A program made the translations under genes and the position numbers. The notes beneath the pieces are model-generated. The model had not been told where the DNA came from and did no database searches. It saw nothing but the letters and a program-made list of their open reading frames with translations. From NCBI GenBank assembly GCA_947458095.1, contig CANGYO010000005.1, positions 1 to 40,751 on the forward strand: 40,751 nt of DNA, written 5' to 3'. The stretch comes from Vampirovibrionales bacterium (GTDB lineage Bacteria > Cyanobacteriota > Vampirovibrionia > Vampirovibrionales > JAJTHC01). Shown here piece by piece: positions 17,513 to 26,558 of the stretch. Numbering within the stretch: position 1 is the first letter of the stretch; the number at the start of each line of letters is the position of its first letter.

Positions 17513-18880
17513 CTATATAACCGCCGTTTCCAACAATAAAGGCGTGTCCTCTTCCACCGCGACAAGTTCCTTCGGCAACACGGCGGATGACTTCACCCCA
17601 ATGGTTTCCAACTTACGAATACTTTTGACCAACCCTTGTTGCCCGTCGTGCTTCGTTTTGACATCTTGCAAGGCATCGCCCAAGTGCTTGTATTTTTCGT
17701 CCACCGCTTGCAAACTTTTCGCCATACGCACCAAGCGTTCATGCAATTCAATGCCAATTTTTTTCACTTCTTCCATATTCTGCGTAAAATTGTATTGACT
17801 CCACCCCATGTGAATCATCCGCAATAAGGCAATCAAGGTCAGCGGTGAACTCAACACGACGCCCTTTTCCCACGCAAATTGCCATAAATCTTTATCCTCA
17901 TCCAAAGCGTGAGACAGCATGGACTCTTGAGGCAGGAACATCACCACAAAATCAGGTGTTTGCTTGGTGTTGTTTTGAAGATAATCCTTTAGGTTCAGAC
18001 TTTTAACGGCTTGACGAATCGAAGCGACCAAGGCTTTGGCATCGGTAAAACCTGCTTCAGTTGCGACGTCTGCCTCGTCTTGCTCAAAGTCATTGAGAGG
18101 CTTACTTGAAAAGCGGAGCGTTTTACAATCAATCACCACATAGCGTTCCTGCTCCATTTTCACGACCACATCAGGAATGCCCTTGCTCCCTTCGAGCTTT
18201 TTTTGCGTGAAATAGTGGGTGTCTTTTTGCAAACCTGAGGCTTCTAAAATCATGTTGAGCTGGATTTCACCCCAATCGCCCGCCCCTTTATTGTGCTTTA
18301 GCACCGCAAGCAACTGGTTTTTCGCCGAAGTGAGCTTGTCCACATTATGGTTGACGATCCCGATTTGCGTGGCATACGCCGTGTTCATCACATCAAGCTT
18401 GGCTTGGTAATCGTCGAGCATCTTTTTGACAGGATCCACCAGCCCACTAAAACGTTGATGCCGTTCTTCATCTTCCGCTTGAGCCAGTTTGTTGAGCTGT
18501 TCACGGGTCTGCGTCAATTCATGGCTTAAAAACTGTTGCAAGTTTTCTTTCCACAATTTTTCCCATTCGCTTTTAGATTCGCTAAAGCGAGCTTCCCAAG
18601 ACGTCACCTGGCTTTTAAGGCTCGCATTGGTTTCTTTTTCAGACGCAAGGGTATCTTGCTTTTCAGCGAGATCCGCATAATACTGTTGAGCCTGTTCTTT
18701 CAGCGTAGCGAGTTCGTTTTGCAGATGCTGGCGTTGTTCTTCAAGGCGAACCACTTGCAGATCTTTTTCATTCAATTGAGTTTGAATCGTGGTGATGCGT
18801 TGATTCGCTTGAGCCTGAAAAATAAGATAGCTAACGACCGCTCCAAGCCCCACGCCACCTAGCAGAAAAATCCAGTTCAT
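17513..18880 (-). CDS. rmuC: RmuC-family DNA recombination protein
   Basis: N-terminal TM plus coiled coil, then GAGDWGEIQLNMILEASGLQKDTHYFTQ, IPDVVVKMEQERYVVIDCKT, DFVVMFLPQESMLSHALDED, VVLSSPLTLIALLRMI. Confidence 0.96.
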   Translation of the reverse strand: MNWIFLLGGVGLGAVVSYLIFQAQANQRITTIQTQLNEKDLQVVRLEEQRQHLQNELATLKEQAQQYYADLAEKQDTLASEKETNASLKSQVTSWEARFSESKSEWEKLWKENLQQFLSHELTQTREQLNKLAQAEDEERHQRFSGLVDPVKKMLDDYQAKLDVMNTAYATQIGIVNHNVDKLTSAKNQLLAVLKHNKGAGDWGEIQLNMILEASGLQKDTHYFTQKKLEGSKGIPDVVVKMEQERYVVIDCKTLRFSSKPLNDFEQDEADVATEAGFTDAKALVASIRQAVKSLNLKDYLQNNTKQTPDFVVMFLPQESMLSHALDEDKDLWQFAWEKGVVLSSPLTLIALLRMIHMGWSQYNFTQNMEEVKKIGIELHERLVRMAKSLQAVDEKYKHLGDALQDVKTKHDGQQGLVKSIRKLETIGVKSSAVLPKELVAVEEDTPLLLETAVI

Positions 18881-18930
18881 TGAAACGCCTCCTTTTGTTT
18901 GACTCTATTGTAGCTTAAAAGTGGAGCGTT

Positions 18931-19045
18931 GTCATTGCGAACGACTATGAAGCAATCTGCTCACCACTTGCGGTTTTTTACAGATTGCCACGCCACGTTC
19001 GTAATGACAGTATGTTTTTGGACTTTCGCAGAGCTTTCTATAGGA
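18931..19045 (+). repeat. Composite repeat C+E, copy 1
   Basis: GTCATTGCGAACGACTATGAAGCAATCTGC...CAGATTGCCACGCCACGTTCGTAATGACAG followed by TATGTTTTTGGACTTTCGCAGAGCTTTCTATAGGA. Confidence 0.9.
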
Positions 19046-19061
19046 GAGGATTTATTTTATC

Positions 19062-19376
19062 TTAAGCAGGTCGTTTTTCAAGCCGAACCTTGTAAAACAT
19101 GCCGTGCTTTTCTAGCTCTGTTTCAATGCGGTAAATCAACCACGCTTCAGGGGAAGACCCCAATGCTTCCGCCAAGCGAATGGTTTGTTCACTACTGGGG
19201 AGCCGTTGACCTGTTTCATACTGATGCAAGGCTTGTTTGGAAATACCTAGCTTTTGTGCTGCTTCTTCAAGCGTCCAGTCTTCGCATTCACGATGTGCCT
19301 TAATTACTTGACCAATTGTCAGCTTAGGCGGAACATAGTCCCCGAGTTCGTTGCCGTGTTCATCTTTAGTAGTCAT
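19062..19376 (-). CDS. XRE-family HTH antitoxin-like regulator
   Basis: LTIGQVIKAHRECEDWTLEEAAQKLGISKQALHQYETGQRLPSSEQTIRLAEALG. Downstream of, and overlapping, a HigB/RelE-like toxin reading frame. Confidence 0.88.
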   Translation of the reverse strand: MTTKDEHGNELGDYVPPKLTIGQVIKAHRECEDWTLEEAAQKLGISKQALHQYETGQRLPSSEQTIRLAEALGSSPEAWLIYRIETELEKHGMFYKVRLEKRPA

Positions 19377-19638
19377 GCGGATTCACCTCCAATACTGTAA
19401 TTTTAAGGATTTCATTTACTTCAACATAAATGACACGCCACTGCTTGTTTAATCTTTCGGAACGTTGCCCTTTGCGTTTTCCTTTCAAGGGTTCATCATG
19501 AAAGCCTGAACGCTGGCGTACGATTTCAATCCCTTGAACCTCGACCGCTAATTTTCAAGTGGCAAATTTAATCTGAATGTTTGAAGGAGCCTTAAATAAG
19601 TCTTTGATTGCTTGTTTTGAAACACCTACTACGGTCAT
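19366..19638 (-). pseudogene. HigB/RelE-family toxin with an internal TGA
   Basis: 91-codon frame: MTVVGVSKQAIKDLFKAPSNIQIKFAT*KLAVEVQGIEIVRQRSGFHDEPLKGKRKGQRSERLNKQWRVIYVEVNEILKITVLEVNPHDY. TGA at 19555-19557; the rest is intact. Confidence 0.82.
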
Positions 19639-19657
19639 AAATAACTCCTTATACCCT

Positions 19658-19686
19658 AGTATAGAAGATTTTTCTATTTTTGTCAA
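19658..19686 (-). promoter_or_regulatory. Sigma-70-type promoter of the TA locus with overlapping palindrome
   Basis: TTGACA (19681-19686), 17-bp spacer, TATACT (19658-19663). TATACCCTAGTATA palindrome over the -10. Confidence 0.75.
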
Positions 19687-19707
19687 GCATTTTGCTTTAA
19701 TTTTAAG

Positions 19708-19807
19708 TGTGAAGCAATCTGTTCAGCACTTGCTGTTTTCTGCAGATTGCCACGCCACGTTCTCAATGACGGTATGTTTTTGGACTTTCGCAGATCTTTC
19801 TATAGGA
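19708..19807 (+). repeat. Composite repeat C+E, copy 2 (5'-truncated)
   Basis: TGTGAAGCAATCTGTTCAGCACTTGCTGTTTTCTGCAGATTGCCACGCCACGTTCTCAATGACGGTATGTTTTTGGACTTTCGCAGATCTTTCTATAGGA, same orientation as 18931-19045. Confidence 0.9.
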
Positions 19808-21296
19808 TTATTTTATCATGTTTTTCCACCAAAACACAGAGATCCTCACGATGAGCCAAAAACGGCAGATGCCCCGTCTGAATACGCTCCCCACTCAACA
19901 GCACGGGGATGCCTGGTGGGCAGGACACCACCGTTTCCCCACTTAAACGACCGATTAAACATTCACCAACCTTTAATCGCTCAGATGCCCTAAAAAACGC
20001 CTCTCTAGGGGAAGATAAGGCTTCAATTTCTGGTAAAATAGGCGTTTCAATGCGTTCAAAATAAAGCGTAGCATCCCCATTATACTGCGGATGCAAGTGT
20101 TTGGGGTGTGCCTTTGCAAACGTTTCTAAGCCTTGCATCAAGGCGACAAAATCCGCTGGTGTATGCCCAATCTGTCCCAAGAACAAGGCACCATAAGGGT
20201 TAGAGAGTTCATAGGAAAGCCCGTGATCTTGCTCAAGGGCATCCGCCCAGACTTGCCCGTCGAAATAGGCGTGACGTAGGTAAAGACGCAATTTGTCGAG
20301 AGAAATACCGTTTGCTTCCTCGCTCCCTAGAGGTGTTTCGAGGAGCTTAAAGGCACTCATTCCATGAATGCGTTTTCGTATCGCCTTGATATTTCGCCAC
20401 AAGCTTTGCCGTTGAGCCTGCCCTGCTAAAGAGGCAAGCCACGCACTGCTTAAGTCCAAACTCGCCAGAACTAAGTAATTTGGGCTGGTACTTTGTAGAT
20501 GATTCAAGGCCTCTTGCAGGCGTTTTGAAGCGAGCGAGCTTCCATGCGGTAAATGCAAAACCGCCGATTGCGTTAAAGACCCTGCCGTTTTGTGGAAGCT
20601 TTGAATGACGGCATCTACCCCCCGAAATTGGGAGGCTGAAGGGGGAGTACTTGGCGTATGTCCAAACAAACTGCCGTGGGCTTCATCCACAATCAAACGC
20701 AATCCCTTGCTTTGACACCATTGGGCGATGGCGTTTATATCACTGACAATCCCTTCATAGGTGGGAGACGTCAAAACGACGCCTTTGGCAGAAGGGTTTT
20801 CTTCAAAGGCGTCTTGCAACTGCTCTATGCTTACGGCTCCCCAAATGCCCCAATCGCTTTCCCAAGTAGGGGTAAACCACGCAGGGCGAATCCCACTTAT
20901 GACCATACCTGCCATTACGGCACGATGCACATTACGAGGCATCAAAACCACTTCATTAGGCTGAAACGCCGTCATTAACGCCGCATGTAAACCTACCGAA
21001 GCCCCATTGATTAAGTAAAAACTATGTGCCACATTGCACCTTAAGGCTGTCAGTGCTTGGCTTTCGGCGATGACCCCATCAGGCGTCGACAAGACATCCA
21101 CGCCTTCGACTTCGCTTAAGTCATGTTGCAATAATTGAGTGTGAAGTCCTAGTGCATGAGCTTTTTCGCCGAGTTCGCCCGTCCAAAACGCCGTACCAAC
21201 ATGGGCAGGTACATGAAAACGCTTGCGTTTGAGTGCCGTATAATTCAACAAGGCATCCAATAAAGGGGTAGCGGGATTTTGTTCGAGTTGAGGCAT
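19800..21296 (-). CDS. Orn/Lys/Arg decarboxylase-family protein (PLP-dependent)
   Basis: PLLDALLNYTALKRKRFHVPAHVGTAFW; SFYLINGASVGLHAALMTAFQPNEVVLMPRNVHRAV; VVLTSPTYEGIVSDI; LIVDEAHGSLFGH; DAVIQSFHKTAGSLTQSAVLHL. Confidence 0.92.
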   Translation of the reverse strand: MPQLEQNPATPLLDALLNYTALKRKRFHVPAHVGTAFWTGELGEKAHALGLHTQLLQHDLSEVEGVDVLSTPDGVIAESQALTALRCNVAHSFYLINGASVGLHAALMTAFQPNEVVLMPRNVHRAVMAGMVISGIRPAWFTPTWESDWGIWGAVSIEQLQDAFEENPSAKGVVLTSPTYEGIVSDINAIAQWCQSKGLRLIVDEAHGSLFGHTPSTPPSASQFRGVDAVIQSFHKTAGSLTQSAVLHLPHGSSLASKRLQEALNHLQSTSPNYLVLASLDLSSAWLASLAGQAQRQSLWRNIKAIRKRIHGMSAFKLLETPLGSEEANGISLDKLRLYLRHAYFDGQVWADALEQDHGLSYELSNPYGALFLGQIGHTPADFVALMQGLETFAKAHPKHLHPQYNGDATLYFERIETPILPEIEALSSPREAFFRASERLKVGECLIGRLSGETVVSCPPGIPVLLSGERIQTGHLPFLAHREDLCVLVEKHDKIIL

Positions 21297-21423
21297 TGAG
21301 GGGACTCTCTCTGCTACGTTTCAGGGTGGATGCCCCCTCTATTTAAGGGATACCATTGTATAAACTTTAGCGTTATACTGATACAAGACTTGTGAACGTC
21401 TTTAAACGCATAAGGATTTTACC

Positions 21424-21702
21424 ATGAAAACGCCACTCACTTTACTTACTTTGCTTTTGGCTTTGAGTTCATTTGTTCCACTGAACGCTTCTGCTTTCAC
21501 GCCTGATGTAGAAATTATGACCTTGAAAGGCTATTCACCTGAAACGATCGAAACCGTTATGGTGGCTCGTAGTCGTGCTGAATGGAGAGGCACAGCACCG
21601 AGCAAGCGTTCCCCTTTTCAGCGTTTTTTATACAACATTTTACATGGTAGCCTAATCGATTCTATTGATGAAACAGGTTATGATACCATTCGCCGTAACT
21701 AA
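21424..21702 (+). CDS. Small exported protein
   Basis: Signal peptide MKTPLTLLTLLLALSSFVPLNASA, then a 68-residue mature part with no recognised domain. Confidence 0.75.
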   Translation: MKTPLTLLTLLLALSSFVPLNASAFTPDVEIMTLKGYSPETIETVMVARSRAEWRGTAPSKRSPFQRFLYNILHGSLIDSIDETGYDTIRRN

Positions 21703-21708
21703 TACCAA

Positions 21709-22734
21709 TTAAACGATTGATGTTGTATTGGCTTGATCATTAGAGTTCGGCGTCAAAGCAGGTTTCGTGACAGACGCAACGCGTTCCGTTTTTTCCGCTT
21801 TGTCGGCTTCTTCTTGCTTGGTAATCAGTGGCATACCACAAATGTACATTTCATTGAGGCGTGAACCGAATTGATCGAGGGCAAATCCCCATGTAAAGGC
21901 ACGCGCCGCAGAACCTAAGGTAGCCAGTATCGAACCAGGAATCAACAATTTGCTTAACCAATGTGTTCCCTGTAAACCACTGTGGAACCAGCTATAGTTG
22001 ACAATCAAGGCACTTAAGCCGCCCACGATGTTAAACAATAAAAGCCCTGTACTTTCAAAGGACGGAATGGTGGCGCCTAAGATGCCGAAAATTCCCGCAA
22101 CCGAAAAGAACACGCCCCCAAAACGACGGCTTTTCCACAAGCTTTTGCTCGAAAGAACGGAAGGCACAGGGGGAAGTCCGTCATCTCGAAGTAAGGCTCG
22201 TAAAGGCCAGCCCGCGATTTGAAAAACCCCTTCAATACCAATTTTTAGGGCAATGAGGACATCGGTAAAAATAAAGGCTCCGAGTTCTAAAAATCCTGTA
22301 AACGACCCGAGTTTAGCAAAGTCAAACTCACGTTTTTCGTCCATGACGATATTACTCATGCCAAAGAACAAGAAGCCGACCATAAAGATTAAAATCCCAC
22401 GATACAACACATTTTCTACGTCAGATGCAATCGCCATCCACATAATGAAGAACGAAACCCCCGCCAAGGCTAAAGAAGGTTGCTTGCTCAACCATCCGCT
22501 ACGAATCATCGCAGGTGCCGCCACAATAGGCCCAATAGACATCAACACGCCTGCTAGACCTTTTAGCGTCAGGTTGGGATCCTTATAAAAAGGCAAGGCA
22601 CTATTTTGAAGTAGGGTAATGTCTTGATGTAAAATAATGGTCGCCAATAGTAAACTTGCCCCAAGCCAACCGATAAATTGACCGCCAAGGGCAATGACGT
22701 AATCTCCAACATTGGGTTTTGCTACACTCATCAT
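21709..22734 (-). CDS. Multi-pass membrane protein, unknown function
   Basis: 341 aa with multiple hydrophobic segments (FIGWLGASLLLATIILH, FFIMWMAIASDV, GILIFMVGFLFFGM, FFSVAGIFGILGATI). Confidence 0.8.
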   Translation of the reverse strand: MMSVAKPNVGDYVIALGGQFIGWLGASLLLATIILHQDITLLQNSALPFYKDPNLTLKGLAGVLMSIGPIVAAPAMIRSGWLSKQPSLALAGVSFFIMWMAIASDVENVLYRGILIFMVGFLFFGMSNIVMDEKREFDFAKLGSFTGFLELGAFIFTDVLIALKIGIEGVFQIAGWPLRALLRDDGLPPVPSVLSSKSLWKSRRFGGVFFSVAGIFGILGATIPSFESTGLLLFNIVGGLSALIVNYSWFHSGLQGTHWLSKLLIPGSILATLGSAARAFTWGFALDQFGSRLNEMYICGMPLITKQEEADKAEKTERVASVTKPALTPNSNDQANTTSIV

Positions 22735-22946
22735 CTTTAAAATCCACCTATATGTTTTATAAAATAGAAAGGCACAATATGTTAATCACATAAAGTATGA
22801 TGATAACATAAAGATGCGTTTTTGGCGTGGATTTGTAACGATTTAGAGAGGATGTTTTGATTTCCGCTCACCCCCGCTCGGAAGGTCTATTGGTGCTACG
22901 GTTTCAAACAGCCCACTTTATATAAGAATGCCTCTAAAACGCCACG

Positions 22947-23468
22947 TTAATCTTGACTATCGACAGCCTCTTCTTGCGTGTTTTGACGACGCAACCAGTC
23001 GGTTTTCAACGATTCTATGCGATCCATCATTAAAACACCATCGAGGTGATCGATTTCATGTTGCACGCACACCGCTTCTAAATGCTTCAGTTCATAGCTA
23101 TGCAAAACGCCCAAGGCGTCAAAGGCTTCGACTGTAATGCGTTTTGAACGCTTGACGTTCGCCAAGTAATCAGGAAAGCTCAAGCATCCTTCACGCATGG
23201 TTTTGTTACGACTGGCACTAATGATTTTCGGATTCACCATGATTTTAAGATTGTCACGAGTCGTGTAAGCATTGGTGTCCATCACAAACACACGAACACT
23301 TTGCCCCACTTGCGGTGCCGCCAAGCCTACGGCTCCTGTGCCGTGGTACATGGTTTCCACCATGTCCGCCACCAAGCCTTGTAAGACTTCGTCAAATACC
23401 AGGACTTCAGGGCAAGGGATGCGTAAAATGGGATGAGGATATTTCAAAATTTTGAGAACAGTCATCAC
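22947..23468 (-). CDS. def: Peptide deformylase
   Basis: GAVGLAAPQ, REGCLSFP and QHEIDHLDG motifs in order. Confidence 0.97.
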   Translation of the reverse strand: MMTVLKILKYPHPILRIPCPEVLVFDEVLQGLVADMVETMYHGTGAVGLAAPQVGQSVRVFVMDTNAYTTRDNLKIMVNPKIISASRNKTMREGCLSFPDYLANVKRSKRITVEAFDALGVLHSYELKHLEAVCVQHEIDHLDGVLMMDRIESLKTDWLRRQNTQEEAVDSQD

Positions 23469-24037
23469 AAAATTATAGCATCCATAGAACGAAGTCTAAC
23501 ATCCAAGTTTAGTTCTTTACCAAGGGTTTCTAAATCCGCCTTCATTTCGGCTTCATCCACATTTAAGGGAACGTCCATTTCAATGGCGAGCATGTACACA
23601 ATACCGTCTTCCCCATTGATGCGGTGTGCATGAACATCGGTAATGTTAATATCAAAGGCGGCGAGTGCTTTTGAAAAGGCGTAGGTAATGCCTGTACGGT
23701 CATACCCACCGACGGAAAGCAAGTATTTGCGTGATTTAGAACGGGTGGTGGTTTCAGGTAAATCAGGTTCTTCATCGGGGGAAAGAGGACGAATATCCAC
23801 GTGGAATAAGCCTTCTTCTTCAATTTGGCGGATCGCCGTTTTAAACAACTCGATATGATCAGGGCTTTCAAAGTGAACGATGTAGATCATTGAAAACTGA
23901 CCACCGAGCCGAGTCATCGTCGAATCATCGATATTTCCATTGGCGTTTGAAATGGCTTCGCACATGCGAGCCACCAAACCAGGACGGTCTTTACCGACCG
24001 TTGAAATCACAAGTTTAATGAGGGAAGAGGGCGTCAT
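23465..24037 (-). CDS. Tandem ACT-domain protein (GcvR-like)
   Basis: LVISTVGKDRPGLVARMCEAISNANGNIDDSTMTRLGGQFSMIYIV and YLLSVGGYDRTGITYAFSKALAAFDINITDVHAH. 4-bp overlap with def. Confidence 0.88.
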   Translation of the reverse strand: MTPSSLIKLVISTVGKDRPGLVARMCEAISNANGNIDDSTMTRLGGQFSMIYIVHFESPDHIELFKTAIRQIEEEGLFHVDIRPLSPDEEPDLPETTTRSKSRKYLLSVGGYDRTGITYAFSKALAAFDINITDVHAHRINGEDGIVYMLAIEMDVPLNVDEAEMKADLETLGKELNLDVRLRSMDAIIL

Positions 24038-24244
24038 AGAGGGGCATCCGTTCTTATTGATAAAATTAAGCCCTATAGTCTTATCTCAAAACATTTAAAA
24101 AAGCAAGCCTTAAATTATTAAAAATCTCAAAAAGAGAGCCGGATTCAAATAACACTAAAAAAATAGCTGAATTTAGAGTTTTTTGTATAGCCCTCTCTTC
24201 ATGCTAAACTAGGGATACCCTCACATAATAAGGTATCTCACTGA

Positions 24245-26272
24245 ATGACAAGCACGCTCCCAACAGAAGAAACAACGACTTCCACCGACTTTGTCGGGAT
24301 GCTTGAGTCGTGGGACGATTACGAGGTTCGCCCCATTCAAATCCGCATGATGCAAGCGGTCGAAAACGCCTTGCAAGAAGGGCATCATCTTATGGTGGAA
24401 GCTGGCACAGGGGCAGGCAAGTCTTTTGGCTATTTGCTCCCCGCTTTGTTAAGCCCCAAGCGTCCGATTGTGATTTCAACAGGTAGCATCGCCCTGCAAG
24501 AGCAATTGCTCCATAAGGATGTGCCAGCTCTCGCCAAGCTCATGTATGGCGACGAAAAAAAGCTGAAGGTTCGCTTGGTGAAGGGGCGTGGCAATTACTT
24601 GTGCATCCACAAATTGGAAGAATCCGAAGAGGGTCTGGGGACTACAAAGCCTCGTGAAAATGTGGAGATCAAACAGGCTCGTTTGGCATTTCAACAATTG
24701 CGTTCTTCCATGTACGAAGGCTGGGAAGGCGATCGAGCGGAACTAGACAATGAAATGTCGAATAAATTGTGGAAAGAAGTCGCCAGCGATGCCGAAGATT
24801 GCCTAGGCTGGCAATGCCGTTTTTACGACCAAAATCCGTATCGGCAGGCGCGTGAAGCCGTCGACAAGGCGGATGTGATTATCACCAACCACGCCTTGTA
24901 CTGCCAAGATGTGATTAGCGGTGGAGGGCTGTTACCTCCGCATGAAGTCGTGGTCTTTGATGAAGCCCATAGCCTCATCAGCTATGCCTTGAATGCGTTT
25001 TCGTCTCGCATTGGGCGGTATCGCTCACAACAGCTTTTGGGCAAAATCAACAAACATTTACTGCCCCTGCCTGATGATCTCATTTGGCAGTTGAAAGAAG
25101 CGGAATCGTCGTTGATGCACCAGTTGCTTCAAAAAGCCAAGAATCAACACACGATACGCCTTTACCACGATGCTGAAATGGACGAAACCACGTTGCAGAT
25201 CCGTGATGTGTTGAAAAGCGTCTTGCAATGGGTGGAAGATATTGATGTGCCGAGCCTGCCTGATTTTCCTAGCGAACTGAAGAAACAGCAAGCCAAGGAA
25301 CAGCAACACGCCAAAATCAAAGAGCAGTTGAAAAATCTGGTCGATGCGTGGGGCTTTTTCGTGCATGAATCGCACGAAAATAGTGGCGTGGAACGGGTGA
25401 ATTGGGCGGAGCTGGATCATGAACGGCTGAACTTTCAGTTGATTTCAACCCCCTTGGATGTCGACAACATTTTGCGTCAGCAGGTGTGGTCGAAAAAGCT
25501 CGGCATCCTCACCAGTGCGACGCTTTCGGTGCGTCAACGCTTGCAGTATTTCAAAAATGCCTTTGGTCTGCATGGCATTACCTTGGATGAAGAAGGGCAG
25601 GCGATCGACATCCACACGGATGAACTGATTTTGCCGTCCGCCTTTAAGACGCAAGAAAAGATGCTCTGCTATATTCCGCCAAGTGACCGTATTCCTGAAA
25701 CGCCCCAAGGGGACGGCTATTGGCAGGCGTTGGCGGAAGAAATGGTGGCTCTTTTAGACGCCAGTCGAGGGCGGGCGTTTATTTTATTCACCAGCCATAC
25801 GGCGATGGATAAAATGGCGTTGGAATTGAGTATGCGGACTCTTTTCCCCATTCGCAAGCAAGGCGATTTTCCACGACATCGCTTGATTGAGTGGTTCAAA
25901 GAAACCAAGTCCCCTGTTTTACTAGGCACCTATACCTTTTGGGAAGGGATCGATATTCCAGGGGAGCAGTTGTCTCTGGTGATTATTGACCGTCTGCCGT
26001 TTAGTCCGCCAGATGAACCGATTCATCAAGCGGTCGTCGAACGCTTGAAGGCTCGTGGGACGGACTGGTTTGGTGGCTATGTCGTGCCGAATGCGATTAT
26101 TAAACTAAAGCAGGGCATCGGGCGTTTGCTGCGAACGACTGACGATCGTGGGGTGATTGCCTTGCTAGACACTCGCTTGAGAAGCAAGGGTTACGGTCGC
26201 ACGATTCTCACGAGCCTGCCGAAAATGACCGTCACCGAAACCATCGAGGATGTGGCAAATTTCTTCGAGTAA
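24245..26272 (+). CDS. dinG: DinG-family ATP-dependent DNA helicase
   Basis: Walker A MVEAGTGAGKSFGYLLP; VVFDEAHSL; KLGILTSATL; GRAFILFTSHTAM; LGTYTFWEGIDIPGEQLSLVIIDRLPF; QGIGRLLRTTDDRG. Confidence 0.94.
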   Translation: MTSTLPTEETTTSTDFVGMLESWDDYEVRPIQIRMMQAVENALQEGHHLMVEAGTGAGKSFGYLLPALLSPKRPIVISTGSIALQEQLLHKDVPALAKLMYGDEKKLKVRLVKGRGNYLCIHKLEESEEGLGTTKPRENVEIKQARLAFQQLRSSMYEGWEGDRAELDNEMSNKLWKEVASDAEDCLGWQCRFYDQNPYRQAREAVDKADVIITNHALYCQDVISGGGLLPPHEVVVFDEAHSLISYALNAFSSRIGRYRSQQLLGKINKHLLPLPDDLIWQLKEAESSLMHQLLQKAKNQHTIRLYHDAEMDETTLQIRDVLKSVLQWVEDIDVPSLPDFPSELKKQQAKEQQHAKIKEQLKNLVDAWGFFVHESHENSGVERVNWAELDHERLNFQLISTPLDVDNILRQQVWSKKLGILTSATLSVRQRLQYFKNAFGLHGITLDEEGQAIDIHTDELILPSAFKTQEKMLCYIPPSDRIPETPQGDGYWQALAEEMVALLDASRGRAFILFTSHTAMDKMALELSMRTLFPIRKQGDFPRHRLIEWFKETKSPVLLGTYTFWEGIDIPGEQLSLVIIDRLPFSPPDEPIHQAVVERLKARGTDWFGGYVVPNAIIKLKQGIGRLLRTTDDRGVIALLDTRLRSKGYGRTILTSLPKMTVTETIEDVANFFE

Positions 26273-26274
26273 AC

Positions 26275-26503
26275 AGCCTCTTACTCCCTCCCCTTTAAGG
26301 GGAGGAAAACAACCTTCTCATTCACGAAGTGAATCTTCCCCTTTAGGAAGGAGAGGTTGGGAGAGGAAACCAACGGTTTTCTTTCCCAAGAGAAAAAGTC
26401 TGTGACTTTTTCGACCATGGTGGGGTGGGGAGTAGATGTAAACACTGGGTTTTAGGTATCCCCCCCCTCTCCCTATCCCTCTCATCAAGGAGAGGGAACA
26501 GGA
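26275..26503 (-). repeat. Repeat family A, full copy
   Basis: CTCCCTCCCCTTTAAGGGGAGG...ATTCACGAAGTGAAT...AAAAAGTCTGTGACTTTTT...CTCATCAAGGAGAGGGAACAGG. Confidence 0.9.
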
Positions 26504-26558
26504 CGTTGTGTACTGTGTTATAATATAAGCATCCCCTAAATAGAAAGTGTGTTTTGCC

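Noticed and set aside
19555-19557. TGA recoded as Trp or selenocysteine
   Set aside because: TGA terminates other convincing genes here (amidohydrolase 7073, lpxA 9536), and no selenocysteine element was apparent. A nonsense mutation is simpler.
18931-19807. CRISPR array
   Set aside because: Only two ~110-bp repeats with genes between them; no regular short repeats with unique spacers anywhere in the window.
24476-25929. Minus-strand ORFs within dinG
   Set aside because: Antisense to a well-supported helicase frame; no RBS or recognisable motif.
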